DNA from: SIG565 sp045590755 | GTDB taxonomy: Bacteria > Bacillota > Clostridia > Oscillospirales > Acutalibacteraceae | DNA: 54,644 nt | Assembly: GCA_045590755.1 (NCBI GenBank) | Contig: JAZNRP010000015.1 | Location: 1-54,644 of the forward strand | Direction of reading: 5' to 3' | Shown: positions 8,580 to 17,670 of the stretch, piece by piece | Layout: the number at the start of each line of letters is the position of its first letter | Position numbering within the stretch: the first letter of the stretch is position 1 | Notes under the pieces: generated by a model | What the model saw: only the letters and a program-made list of their open reading frames with translations | The model's database searches: none | What the model was told of the DNA's origin: nothing | Made by a program: the position numbers and the translations under genes

Positions 8580-9242
8580 ATGGGTAAGCTGATAGTAATA
8601 GAAGGACTTGATGGTAGCGGTAAATCAACACAGCTTGAGCTTTTGCCGAAGAACCTTGAAAAAATTGGTATTGATTGCAAAACAGTTTCTTTTCCTGATT
8701 ATGAAAGTGATTCAAGTGCACTCGTAAAAATGTATCTTTCGGGTGAGTTCGGCTCAAAGCCCGATGATGTTAACGCTTATGCGGCGTCTTCCTTTTATGC
8801 GGTTGACCGCTACGCTTCCTATAAGGCTAAGTGGGGAGAATATTATAACGGCGGCGGCACTATTGTTTCGGGAAGATACACAACTTCTAATGCAGTTCAT
8901 CAAGCGTCAAAATTATCGGAAGATAAGTGGGTTGACTTCCTGTCCTGGCTTTATGATTTTGAGTATAACAAAATCGGTATTCCAAAGCCTGACTTGGTGA
9001 TTTTTCTTGATATGCCTACCAGTGTTTCGCAAAAGCTCTTAAAAAAGAGATATGACGGAAACGGCGGAGAGAAAGATATACACGAAAAGGATGTAAACTA
9101 TCTTGAACACTGCAGACAGGCGGCTCTTTTTACCGCAAAATTTTCCGATTGGAAGATTGTTTCCTGTGCTAAGGACGGACAACCCCGTAGCATAGAGAAA
9201 ATTGCTGAAGATATTTTGTCTTTGGCTAAAAATTTATTTTAA
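8580..9242 (+). CDS. Thymidylate kinase-like deoxynucleotide kinase
   Basis: A P-loop kinase of 220 residues with GLDGSGKST at 9-17, a DR-type motif (AVDRYASYK) around residue 77-80, SGRYTTSNAVHQ corresponding to the substrate-binding stretch, and VIFLDMPT at ~140. It matches the dTMP kinase family and most likely makes dTDP from the dTMP produced by the upstream thyX gene. The LID region (LLKKRYDGNGGEKDIHE) resembles clostridial members that are rather diverged from E. coli Tmk, so I leave the symbol empty. The ribosome binding site AGGAGA lies inside the 3' end of thyX. Confidence 0.82.
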   Translation: MGKLIVIEGLDGSGKSTQLELLPKNLEKIGIDCKTVSFPDYESDSSALVKMYLSGEFGSKPDDVNAYAASSFYAVDRYASYKAKWGEYYNGGGTIVSGRYTTSNAVHQASKLSEDKWVDFLSWLYDFEYNKIGIPKPDLVIFLDMPTSVSQKLLKKRYDGNGGEKDIHEKDVNYLEHCRQAALFTAKFSDWKIVSCAKDGQPRSIEKIAEDILSLAKNLF

Positions 9243-9253
9243 GTAGGTAAAGT

Positions 9254-9793
9254 ATGGTATATGTATTTTTAGCCGACGGCTTTGAAGAAATTGAAGCGGT
9301 CAGCGTTATTGATATTCTAAGGCGTGCCGATATTCCTACCAAAACAGTAGGTCTGCAAAGTACAACAGTTAGGGGTGCGCACGGTATAACGGTTATTACA
9401 GATACAGATATAACGGCTCCTATTAAGCGCGATATTACTGCCGCAGTTCTCCCCGGTGGAATGCCCGGCACACTTAATTTATCAAAAAGTGAAAAGCTTA
9501 AAGATATTTTAATGTACTCGGCCGATAATAATATTATATTAGCGGCAATTTGTGCGGCGCCTTCGGTATTAGGAAATTTGGGACTTTTAGATGGCAAGTG
9601 CGCCACCTGTTACCCTGGTTTTCAAAATCATCTAAAGGGTGCAGATTATAAAGAAATTCCTGTTTGTGTTGACGGTAATATCTTAACCGCTTATGGCCCT
9701 GCGGCTGCGGATGATTTTGCTTTAGAGCTTGTACGGATGATACGCGGAGATAATACTGCAGATAAAATCAGTGAAGATATGAGATGCTATTAG
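9254..9793 (+). CDS. DJ-1/PfpI family protein (YajL/ThiJ-like)
   Basis: A 179-residue DJ-1 superfamily protein. The nucleophile-elbow cysteine is Cys100 in AAICAAPSVLG, and the conserved acidic residue lies in ADGFEEIEAV near the N-terminus. Members act as glyoxalase III, chaperone or deglycase; the biochemical role is debated, so none is assigned. It lies between tmk and mltG with 11- and 9-base gaps, which suggests cotranscription rather than a shared pathway. Confidence 0.9.
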   Translation: MVYVFLADGFEEIEAVSVIDILRRADIPTKTVGLQSTTVRGAHGITVITDTDITAPIKRDITAAVLPGGMPGTLNLSKSEKLKDILMYSADNNIILAAICAAPSVLGNLGLLDGKCATCYPGFQNHLKGADYKEIPVCVDGNILTAYGPAAADDFALELVRMIRGDNTADKISEDMRCY

Positions 9794-9802
9794 GAGACAG
9801 TA

Positions 9803-11038
9803 ATGGACGAAAAGGATTTTAATTCTTGTGATAATAACGATGCTTCTTTTTTTGATATAATCATCCCAAGCGAAGAAGCTCCCGAAGAAGATATTGTTAA
9901 AGAAATAAAAAAGCAGGGGAAAAGACAAAAGAAAAAAGGAAAAAGAAAGAGCGCTGTAAAATCTGTTATATGGGTTATAGCAATCTTTTTAATTTCTATT
10001 TTTATTGCTACATCCCTAATAATTTTTACGGGTGAATATTTAGGCATAGGTCCGGGTCGCGGTAGGGAAGTTGTAGTAGAGATTGAAAAAGGAATGTCTA
10101 CAAGACAGATAGCCGCAAGGCTTGAAGAATCGGGTGCTATTAACAATTCGTTTGCTTTTTTGGTTTATTCAAAGCTAAAGGGGAACACTGCTAAATATTC
10201 CTACGGTGTTTATGTGTTTAACAATGAAATTGGCTATAACGATTTGGCCGATATTCTTATGACAAAAGGCGCTAAAGCCGAGACTAAAACCGTAGTTATT
10301 CCCGAAGGTACGGGTATAAATGATTATACAAAAAATGTCAACGGCGAAAAGGTAACAACACCGGGAATTGCTACAATACTTGAAAATGCGGGTGTTTGTA
10401 CTAAGGAAGATTTTTTTGAAGCGTTAAGGGGAATCGGTGCTGAATCCGAACTGTTGGTGGGTGCCGAAACCGAGAAAACCTATTATGCACTTGAAGGCTA
10501 TCTTTTCCCGGACACCTATAACTTTTATGCGTACGACTCAAAGGAATGTGCGCGTCTTGCGGTTAAGCGTATGCTTAGTGAATGCGAAAATCGCTTTACC
10601 GAAGAAATGCGTAAGGCGGCAAGCAGTAAGGGTTATACAATAAATCAGGTTATGACAATGGCATCAATCATACAGATGGAATCGGGCGGAAATTTGGCTG
10701 AAGCCCCCAATGTAGCGGCGGTATTCTATAACCGACTTGCAAGCAATGATTTTTCAACGCTTGGCTCTTCACCTACCTGCTATTACGGAAATTCCTTTAA
10801 GTATGATGACGGCAGATATGACACCTATAAGGCGAAGGGGCTGCCGCCGGGGCCGTTATGTTCGCCGGGTATTGATGCAATTAAAGCGGCACTTAATCCC
10901 ACCGAGAATTTTCCGTATTATTACTTTGTTTCCGATAAAAACGGAAAGTTTTATTATCATAAAAGCTATGCTGAACAGAATACAACAATAGACCGTTTAA
11001 AACGGGAGAATAAATGGATTTATGAATACTTTGATTAA
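9803..11038 (+). CDS. mltG: Endolytic transglycosylase MltG (YceG-like)
   Basis: A membrane-anchored lytic transglycosylase that cleaves nascent peptidoglycan strands and limits glycan length. The 411-residue protein has a cytoplasmic basic N-terminus, one transmembrane helix at ~53-75 and an extracellular YceG domain. The catalytic Glu is Glu293 in MASIIQMESGG. Further family motifs are LEGYLFPDTY at ~230 and NRLASNDFSTLGSSPT. The Lys-rich stretch KKQGKRQKKKGKRK at ~36-49 is consistent with positive-inside topology. Its stop lies 16 bases inside the U32 peptidase gene, indicating coupled translation. Confidence 0.93.
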   Translation: MDEKDFNSCDNNDASFFDIIIPSEEAPEEDIVKEIKKQGKRQKKKGKRKSAVKSVIWVIAIFLISIFIATSLIIFTGEYLGIGPGRGREVVVEIEKGMSTRQIAARLEESGAINNSFAFLVYSKLKGNTAKYSYGVYVFNNEIGYNDLADILMTKGAKAETKTVVIPEGTGINDYTKNVNGEKVTTPGIATILENAGVCTKEDFFEALRGIGAESELLVGAETEKTYYALEGYLFPDTYNFYAYDSKECARLAVKRMLSECENRFTEEMRKAASSKGYTINQVMTMASIIQMESGGNLAEAPNVAAVFYNRLASNDFSTLGSSPTCYYGNSFKYDDGRYDTYKAKGLPPGPLCSPGIDAIKAALNPTENFPYYYFVSDKNGKFYYHKSYAEQNTTIDRLKRENKWIYEYFD

Positions 11039-12257
11039 TAAAAAAATACCTGAACTACTCTGTCCTGCGGGGGATATAGTGCGTCTTAAAGCCGCCGTTG
11101 ATTTCGGCGCAGATGCAGTATATCTTGCAGGCGAAGAATTCGGTATGCGTACCGCCGCAACAAATTTCGGCGAAAAGGACTTAAAGAACGGAATTGAATA
11201 TGCACATAAACACGGTGTTAAGGTTCATATAGCCTGTAATACCTTGCCGCATAATGATGAAATTCCGCGTTTGCCCGACTTTTTAGAGTATGTAAATGAG
11301 CTCGGCGCAGATGCAATTATTGCGGCAGATATAGGTACTATAGGACTCGTAAAAAAATATGCTCCTAAGTGTGATTTGCATGTGTCGGTTCAGTCGGGAA
11401 TAGTAAATTTTGTTACGGCTAATGCATTTTATGATATGGGCGCTAAGAGAGTTGTACTTGCGCGCGAGTTAACACTTAGTGAAATTGCCGAAATTCGTCA
11501 AAAAACACCCAAAGAACTCGAAATTGAAGCCTTCGCGCACGGCGCTATGTGTGTTTCGTTTTCGGCACGATGCTTGCTTTCAAGCTATATGACGGGCAGA
11601 GATGCTAACCGCGGTGACTGTGCTCAGCCTTGCCGATGGAGTTATTCACTGGTTGAAGAAAAACGCCCCGGTCAACATTTTGACATAACAGAAACCGATA
11701 AAGGTACCTATATACTTAATGCAAACGACTTATGTATGGCAGAGCATTTAAAAGAAATGCGGGATGCGGGTGTTGACAGTATAAAAATTGAAGGTAGGGC
11801 AAAATCACACTACTATGTGTCGGTTGTTACAAATGCCTATCGCGGAGCGCTCGATTCACTAAAAAATGCGGCAGATGACTGGACCTTGCCGCAGTGGGTG
11901 ACTCAAGAGCTTAACAAGGTAAGCCACCGTAACTATTCCACGGGATTTTATTTTGGCACACCTAAAAACGCCCAAACCTATGAAAATGCGGGCTATGTAC
12001 GAGATTACAGTGTCGGCGCAGTGGTTGATTCTTATGAAAACGGTGAGATTGTAGCAACCCTTAAAAACAAGTTTTTTAAAGGTCAGGTGTTTGACTGTCT
12101 TGAACCCGGCAGCAAGCCATTTTTGGTGTCAGCCGATGTGGTGTATGACGAAAAACACCAAGAGATTGAGTGTGCAAATCGGCCAATGATGACGGTAAGA
12201 ATACCTTTTTCGCGTGAAGTAAAACAAGGTTCACTCCTTAGAATAAAAGAAATTTAA
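11022..12257 (+). CDS. Peptidase U32 family protein (TrhP/YrrO-type)
   Basis: A U32 family protein of 411 residues, with an N-terminal TIM-barrel-like part (LLCPAGDIVRLKAAVDFGAD) and the U32 signature EAFAHGAMCVSFSARCLLSSY near 170-190. A cysteine cluster follows in DCAQPCRW. U32 proteins once thought to be collagenases include TrhP, needed for hydroxylation at tRNA U34 (ho5U), and RlhA for rRNA. The length, beta-barrel C-terminus and position next to mltG match Bacillus YrrO/TrhP, so tRNA modification is the likeliest role (inference). It overlaps mltG by 17 bases and ends before a hairpin that overlaps the next gene's ribosome binding site. Confidence 0.85.
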   Translation: MNTLINKKIPELLCPAGDIVRLKAAVDFGADAVYLAGEEFGMRTAATNFGEKDLKNGIEYAHKHGVKVHIACNTLPHNDEIPRLPDFLEYVNELGADAIIAADIGTIGLVKKYAPKCDLHVSVQSGIVNFVTANAFYDMGAKRVVLARELTLSEIAEIRQKTPKELEIEAFAHGAMCVSFSARCLLSSYMTGRDANRGDCAQPCRWSYSLVEEKRPGQHFDITETDKGTYILNANDLCMAEHLKEMRDAGVDSIKIEGRAKSHYYVSVVTNAYRGALDSLKNAADDWTLPQWVTQELNKVSHRNYSTGFYFGTPKNAQTYENAGYVRDYSVGAVVDSYENGEIVATLKNKFFKGQVFDCLEPGSKPFLVSADVVYDEKHQEIECANRPMMTVRIPFSREVKQGSLLRIKEI

Positions 12258-12263
12258 TTAAAG

Positions 12264-12307
12264 CCGCCTTTTCAGGTAATAATTTACTTGAAGGGCGGTG
12301 TTTTTTT
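12264..12307 (+). terminator. Terminator-like hairpin containing the PBP ribosome binding site
   Basis: The 5' arm 12264-12279 pairs with the 3' arm 12284-12298 (about 15 pairs, two G-T, one bulge), followed by a run of seven T. The 3' arm GAAGGGCGG is the only plausible Shine-Dalgarno of the PBP gene, and its TTG start uses the last two T of the run. It can therefore both end U32 transcription and hide the PBP start site. Confidence 0.8.
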
Positions 12308-13907
12308 GAGAAAAAACGGTTTTGATTACAGGGTTTTGCTAATATTTCTGTTAATGATAATTTTTATGTTCGGTTGTGTTCTGCGACTGTATAACATCGG
12401 CACCGACGGCTATATAAATACGCGCCAATATACCAACACCTACCGAATAAAACTAAGTAATATTAGGGGTAGCATATTTGATAAAAACTTAAATGCTATA
12501 ACAAACAGTAGCTATAAGCTAATAGCTGTTGTGTCGCCGACTCCGCTTGGCATTACGGCAATTTCGGCAGAGCTATTTGAAGACGAAAGGCTAAACTCGG
12601 TGCTTGAAACACTGAAATCAGGCAAGCCTGCCGTTGTGGAAATAAACAGGGAAATAGAGTGTGATGCTATAAAATGCGTTAGGGTTTACAGTGACTCTGT
12701 AGCAGAATTTTCTTGTCCGCAGCTTATAGGCTATACCGATAGCGAAAACCACGGCGCCAGTGGTATTGAAGCGGCTTTTGATGAGTTACTTTTCAGTGAA
12801 GAAACGCTTGATGCAGTATTTGCCACCGATTCTTTAGGTCGTATACTTAGCGGCGCCGAAACCGAAATAATAGGGGACACATCACTTTATAAAAGTGGTG
12901 TAGCGCTGACAATAGATAATAATATTCAAAAAATAACCGACATTGCAATGAGTGAGGTTGAGTGTGGCGCGGCGGTAGTGATGGAAATAGGTAGCGGTAA
13001 GATAAGGGCAATGGTAAGCCGACCGACCTTTAATATTGAGTATGTTGATAAGTATTTAGATGCTGAAAATTCTCCGCTTGTTAACAGGGCACTTTCACCT
13101 TACAATGTTGGCTCTGCCTTTAAGCCCTGTGTTGCCGCCGCTCTTATTGAAAACGGAAATTATAATAAATATAGGTATAACTGCTCAGGCTCAGTAACCA
13201 TTGATGAACATAAATTTAACTGTCATAATCTGTCGGGGCACGGCATAATTAATCTGAAAGAAGCCATAACACTCTCGTGTAATGTGTTTTTTTATAACTC
13301 TTCAATTCGTTTGGGTGCTGAAAAAATATACAATATGGCAACTAAATTTTCTTTTGGAAAAAGTATTGATTTAGGCGGTATAAGTACCGCGTCAGGAAGT
13401 ATCACCGAGAGATACAAGTTAGAAGAAAAAAACACCGCACTTGCTAATTTTTCAATAGGGCAAGGAGAGCTACTTTTAAGTCCTGTTTCTATACTAACCT
13501 TGTATGAAGCGATTGCAAATGACGGGGTTTATTATATGCCGACACTTATTGAAGGAACGGTAGAAAAAGGCGTTTTAAAGGAACGGCAAATATCAGCACC
13601 CACAAAAGCAATAAGCAGTGGTACGGCTAAAATTTTAAAAGAATACCTTGTAAATGTTGTAGAAAGCGGAACGGGAACGGGGGCAAAACCCGAATATTGT
13701 ACTGCGGCAGGCAAAACCGCAACAGCCCAAACGGGTTGGAAGAAAAACGGAGAATTTATACAAAACTCTTGGTTTTGCGGATTTTTCCCCGTGGACGACC
13801 CCAAATACGCCGTAGCAATAATAGTAGAAGATGAAGCTAATAACGGAATTACGGGAGCACCGATTTTTAAAAAAATAGCCGATGGAATTACTCAATCTTC
13901 TTTATAA
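12306..13907 (+). CDS. Penicillin-binding protein, class B-like transpeptidase
   Basis: A membrane-anchored D,D-transpeptidase of 533 residues. An N-terminal helix lies at ~9-27 and a dimerisation-like domain follows. The transpeptidase domain has SAFK (Ser270), SCN at 324-326 and KTA at 470-472 in place of the usual KTG; the same AGKTATAQTG form is seen in some clostridial PBP2/FtsI-type proteins. There is no PASTA domain. TTG 12306 is chosen because it follows AAGGGCGG. It is shorter than SpoVD or FtsI, so whether it acts in septation, elongation or spore cortex synthesis is open. A preceding hairpin overlapping its ribosome binding site suggests conditional expression. Confidence 0.85.
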   Translation: MRKNGFDYRVLLIFLLMIIFMFGCVLRLYNIGTDGYINTRQYTNTYRIKLSNIRGSIFDKNLNAITNSSYKLIAVVSPTPLGITAISAELFEDERLNSVLETLKSGKPAVVEINREIECDAIKCVRVYSDSVAEFSCPQLIGYTDSENHGASGIEAAFDELLFSEETLDAVFATDSLGRILSGAETEIIGDTSLYKSGVALTIDNNIQKITDIAMSEVECGAAVVMEIGSGKIRAMVSRPTFNIEYVDKYLDAENSPLVNRALSPYNVGSAFKPCVAAALIENGNYNKYRYNCSGSVTIDEHKFNCHNLSGHGIINLKEAITLSCNVFFYNSSIRLGAEKIYNMATKFSFGKSIDLGGISTASGSITERYKLEEKNTALANFSIGQGELLLSPVSILTLYEAIANDGVYYMPTLIEGTVEKGVLKERQISAPTKAISSGTAKILKEYLVNVVESGTGTGAKPEYCTAAGKTATAQTGWKKNGEFIQNSWFCGFFPVDDPKYAVAIIVEDEANNGITGAPIFKKIADGITQSSL

Positions 13908-13912
13908 AAATA

Positions 13913-13942
13913 AAAGCCAACATCATAACTGATGTTGGCTTT
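13913..13942. terminator. Bidirectional intrinsic terminator
   Basis: A perfect 12-bp stem AAAGCCAACATC with its complement and a 6-base loop, flanked by A/T runs, between the convergent PBP and phosphoglycerol transferase genes. Confidence 0.88.
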
Positions 13943-13945
13943 CTG

Positions 13946-15487
13946 CTATTTTTTAGTGTTTTTATAAAACTTTTCGGTATAGTAGTCGGATTCCTTTGCT
14001 ACTTCATTATCAACATATTTGTAACCGAATTTTTCAATTACTGTAGGCTCACCCGAAAATAAATTAGTGCCGATTCCCAATCGGTTGCCTTCAATTACAC
14101 AACCTATTGCCGCGAGTGTCGTCGGGAACATATCAACGGCGGTAAACTCTCTGTCTTTTGTAAATCTTGTATTTATTGTCGAGTTGATGAAACAGTTGTA
14201 AACATATCTGTCTGAGTCTTTAGCACCAATTTCGGTGATGTATTCAAAATCCATACTTAAATGGTCGCCTGCTATAACTATAGTGGTGTTTTCATAAAAC
14301 GGCTGGTCTTTTACCCAGTTTATAAAATCATTTATTTGCCTATTTGAACAGGCAATAACATTTTCGTATTGCTCATCAAAATTATTTTCACACATATCAC
14401 AGGTGTAGCCGTCGGGGAAATGTGTATCAACCGTCAGCATTGTAAATGCGAAAGGCGAGTCACCCTTTGCAATTTCAGTTAATTCCTGTTTTGCATATTC
14501 GAAAAGGTATTTGTCTTCCATACCCCACCAGACATAGTAGTCATTGGGTACGATTCCGTCGGCCTTTGCAGTATCAATATCATATATTTTGTCCGCGCCG
14601 TGTAGCTGAAAAAACTGTCTGCGGTTACCGAAATCAGAGTCCGAGCCTACCATAAAGGTCTGGTAATAGCCGTTTTTTTTCAAAATACTTGTAATATTTG
14701 CAGCGCCCGGTAAAAAATTTCCGTTTTCAAAATCAAATTTTTTAATAGTAGTGGGCATTTTAAGGGGAATACCCGTTGTTTGCGCCACCAAAGCGGCAGA
14801 TGTCCAACTGCAACAGGTTAAATCCTTAAACCCGCCAACTGAAGAATTGTGCGAAAAATTAATGTTTTTGTCGCCTAAATCCCATAGCTCACTCATAATA
14901 TCGTGGTTTACAAAGCCACCCTTGTTTTCCGAAAAATAGGTAGCTTCCATTGATTCTAAAAATATGTATATAAGATTCCGTTTATCTTCTGGAAAAACAA
15001 TTTCTACTTCATTCGGGTCAACATAATTTTCTTCAAAAAATAAAGACTTTTGAACGGCAGAAGAAATTTTGCGCGAAAGTCGGGACACAAAAACACCGCT
15101 TATAATTAAAGAAAAACTAAGGACATAACAAAGTATGCAAGAGAGTAGTCGGGAAAAAGGAAAAAACTTTAATTCGTACTTCTTAAACTTTATAAAATAT
15201 GCTTTTTTCGGTGTATAGAAAAATACAAAGCAAAATAAAACAGATACGAGTATTGCGGGCAAAAGACTTCTAAGCAGATAGTCGTAAACAATGTCGTTGT
15301 TTATACCGCTTGCGTTGGAAATCAATGAAAAAATAATTGAGTCAAAACCCACATCACCGTAAACACTCTTATACCAGATGGCGGCCGATAGGGTGACAAA
15401 TCCAAAACAGAGAAAAATTGAAGATATAGCGTAAAGCCAGACTTTATCGTTACCGGACTTTTTAGAATTATTCTTAGTGGAATTCAT
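13946..15487 (-). CDS. LTA synthase/OpgB family phosphoglycerol transferase (sulfatase fold)
   Basis: A 513-residue membrane protein with about three N-terminal transmembrane segments (~17-39, ~75-91, ~112-133) and an extracellular alkaline-phosphatase-like domain. Metal and active-site residues are visible: Glu178 in YIFLESMEA, a probable nucleophile Thr229 in CCSWTSAALVAQTTGIPL, TVDTHFPDG and AGDH. The motif around Thr229 resembles E. coli OpgB (MdoB) more than Bacillus LtaS, and only about three helices are seen rather than five. It probably transfers phosphoglycerol from phosphatidylglycerol to an envelope polymer. A 7-bp hairpin with AGG in its loop lies just upstream of the start. Confidence 0.82.
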   Translation of the reverse strand: MNSTKNNSKKSGNDKVWLYAISSIFLCFGFVTLSAAIWYKSVYGDVGFDSIIFSLISNASGINNDIVYDYLLRSLLPAILVSVLFCFVFFYTPKKAYFIKFKKYELKFFPFSRLLSCILCYVLSFSLIISGVFVSRLSRKISSAVQKSLFFEENYVDPNEVEIVFPEDKRNLIYIFLESMEATYFSENKGGFVNHDIMSELWDLGDKNINFSHNSSVGGFKDLTCCSWTSAALVAQTTGIPLKMPTTIKKFDFENGNFLPGAANITSILKKNGYYQTFMVGSDSDFGNRRQFFQLHGADKIYDIDTAKADGIVPNDYYVWWGMEDKYLFEYAKQELTEIAKGDSPFAFTMLTVDTHFPDGYTCDMCENNFDEQYENVIACSNRQINDFINWVKDQPFYENTTIVIAGDHLSMDFEYITEIGAKDSDRYVYNCFINSTINTRFTKDREFTAVDMFPTTLAAIGCVIEGNRLGIGTNLFSGEPTVIEKFGYKYVDNEVAKESDYYTEKFYKNTKK

Positions 15488-15589
15488 AGTTTTTCGCCTC
15501 GAAAAAATAAATAATTGCTTTTTTTATAATATCAAAAAAAGTCCTTTATGTCAAACCAATACTCTTTTTTGTAATAAATGCCTTTTTTA

Positions 15590-15618
15590 TTGCAAAAATT
15601 GTCATTAGGTGTTACAAT
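15590..15618 (+). promoter_or_regulatory. Predicted sigma-A promoter of the recJ operon
   Basis: TTGCAA, 17 bases, then TACAAT, 43 bases before recJ. An upstream in-frame ATG at 15578 would precede this promoter and is not used. Confidence 0.6.
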
Positions 15619-15661
15619 AATACTGTATAGTTATATTTATATATTCTGGGGAGTTATTATA

Positions 15662-17665
15662 ATGGCTTACAAAAAGTGGGAAATTGCAAAGACAGATAAA
15701 GATTTAGCGCGTCTTTTAGCCGAAGAATGCGATGTTGACCCATTTATTGCCTTAATTGCGGCAGGTAGGGGTTATACTGACCCTGCAGATTTAGAAGAAC
15801 TCTTATCGGGTGAGCCGCTTTATTCTTCTCCCTATGAATTACCCGATATGGAAATGGCGGTTAATACCATTCGAACTGCTATTGGCGAAGATACGCTTTT
15901 ATGTGTTTACGGTGATTATGACTGCGACGGTATTACTTCAACCGCACTTTTGTATGACTGCCTTAAAAATTTAGGCGCGCGTGTAGTGTATTATATACCC
16001 GACCGTTTTTCAGAAGGCTACGGTATGAGTAATGCGGCCATTGATAAGCTTTATAGTATGGGCGTCGGTTTAATAATTACGGTAGATAATGGCATTAGCT
16101 GTGCTGAAGAAATCGAATATGCAAAGTCACTCGGTATTAAGACAGTGGTTACCGACCATCATTTACCGCCCGAAATTTTACCCGATACGGAAGCGGTAGT
16201 CGACCCGCACAGAAAAGATAGTAATGTTGAGTTTCGCGATATAAGCGGCGTGTTTGTGGCATTCAAACTCGCCTGTGCGCTTTTAGGGGCGGAGCCCGAA
16301 GAAATAGCGCCAAAATATGCCGATTTAGTGGCAATAGGTCTTATAGCCGATGTTATGCCGCTAAAACACGAAAACCGCGATATAGTAAAGCAGGGAATTT
16401 TTTATCTTAATAATACAAGTAAACAGGGTATAACAGCACTTCTTAATTCTGCGGGAATCGGCAGGGGAACGCTTACAGCGTCAAAGGTAGCCTTCGGTAT
16501 TTGTCCGAGAATAAATGCCGCAGGCAGAATGGACAATACAAAGGTTGCTTTACAATTGCTTTTATCAACCGATTTCAGTGAAGCCTGTGAATTGGCATCA
16601 ATGCTTGAAAGCTATAATTCAGAGCGTCAGCATACCGAACAGCAAATAACGGCAGAAGCGCTTGAAATTATAAAGAACAACGGCTATGAATATGATAGAG
16701 TTGTAGTTGTGTGTGGTAACAATTGGCACAAAGGCGTTATGGGTATTGTGGCATCACGCTTGGTTGACCGTTTCGGTAAACCCGCTATTGTTTTGTCGGT
16801 TGATGATAATGGCGAGGTTACAGGCTCAGGAAGAAGCGTTGAAGGCTTTTCGCTCTATAATGCCATTGTGTCTGTCAAGGATTTACTCACCAAATTCGGC
16901 GGTCACGATTTAGCGGCGGGTGTTTCACTGCTTAAAGAGAATGTAGATGAGTTCAGAGAAAAAATCAATCTTTACGCTAAAAGTATTTCTGCGGTAATAC
17001 CAACGCTTAAAATTGAATGTAAACTTAATCCTGCGGGACTTACTGTAGATATAGCCGATGCGGTAAAGACTTTGGAGCCCTTTGGCGCGGGAAATCCAAC
17101 TCCTATTTTTGCAGTGTTTGGAATGACGGTTGAAAAAATTACATCACTCGGCCAAGATAAGCATGTAAAACTGTTGTTGTCCCGTGAGCAAAGCCGTATC
17201 GAAGCCCTTGCGTTTGGTGTGTCGCCATATGCGGTACCCTTTGAGGTAGGAGATATAATTGATATTGCTGTAACGGTTGATGCTAATGAGTATAACGGCA
17301 GACGCAGTCTGTCACTGGTTATCAAGAATTGGCGTATTTCGGGGCTGGACCAAGACAAATTCTTTGAAGATATAAAAATGTTCCAGTCTTATAAAAGACT
17401 TGATAAAGAAAACTACCGCATTCCTTCCCGTGAAGAGATAGGCTCTGTTTATCGGGCGGTGTGTGACGGTATGTCAGAAGAAATGCTTCGTCAGAAATTC
17501 TTAAACAGTCTCGGTTACTTTAAAACGATGATATCGGTTGAAGTTTTATTGGAACTCGGTTTGGTTAAGCAATATGATGAAAACAAAATAGCAAAAATAA
17601 GACAAATACAGGGCGCCAAGGCCGATTTGTCAAATTCCAAAATACTTGAATTTTTAAAGGGGTGA
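15662..17665 (+). CDS. recJ: Single-stranded-DNA-specific exonuclease RecJ
   Basis: A 5'-3' ssDNA exonuclease of recombination and base-excision repair. The DHH-family motifs DYDCDG at 85-90, VDNG at ~141-144 and DHH at 165-167 are present, as is the DHHA1 motif FGGHDLAAG near 420. An OB-fold domain follows, and the 667-residue length includes an extra ~100-residue C-terminal region seen in many Firmicute RecJs. The start at ATG 15662 has GGGGAG upstream; an earlier ATG at 15578 is excluded by the promoter position. It heads the recJ-relA-dtd-MBL-hemZ cluster; the apt gene often found between recJ and relA is absent. Confidence 0.95.
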   Translation: MAYKKWEIAKTDKDLARLLAEECDVDPFIALIAAGRGYTDPADLEELLSGEPLYSSPYELPDMEMAVNTIRTAIGEDTLLCVYGDYDCDGITSTALLYDCLKNLGARVVYYIPDRFSEGYGMSNAAIDKLYSMGVGLIITVDNGISCAEEIEYAKSLGIKTVVTDHHLPPEILPDTEAVVDPHRKDSNVEFRDISGVFVAFKLACALLGAEPEEIAPKYADLVAIGLIADVMPLKHENRDIVKQGIFYLNNTSKQGITALLNSAGIGRGTLTASKVAFGICPRINAAGRMDNTKVALQLLLSTDFSEACELASMLESYNSERQHTEQQITAEALEIIKNNGYEYDRVVVVCGNNWHKGVMGIVASRLVDRFGKPAIVLSVDDNGEVTGSGRSVEGFSLYNAIVSVKDLLTKFGGHDLAAGVSLLKENVDEFREKINLYAKSISAVIPTLKIECKLNPAGLTVDIADAVKTLEPFGAGNPTPIFAVFGMTVEKITSLGQDKHVKLLLSREQSRIEALAFGVSPYAVPFEVGDIIDIAVTVDANEYNGRRSLSLVIKNWRISGLDQDKFFEDIKMFQSYKRLDKENYRIPSREEIGSVYRAVCDGMSEEMLRQKFLNSLGYFKTMISVEVLLELGLVKQYDENKIAKIRQIQGAKADLSNSKILEFLKG

Positions 17666-17670
17666 TATAT

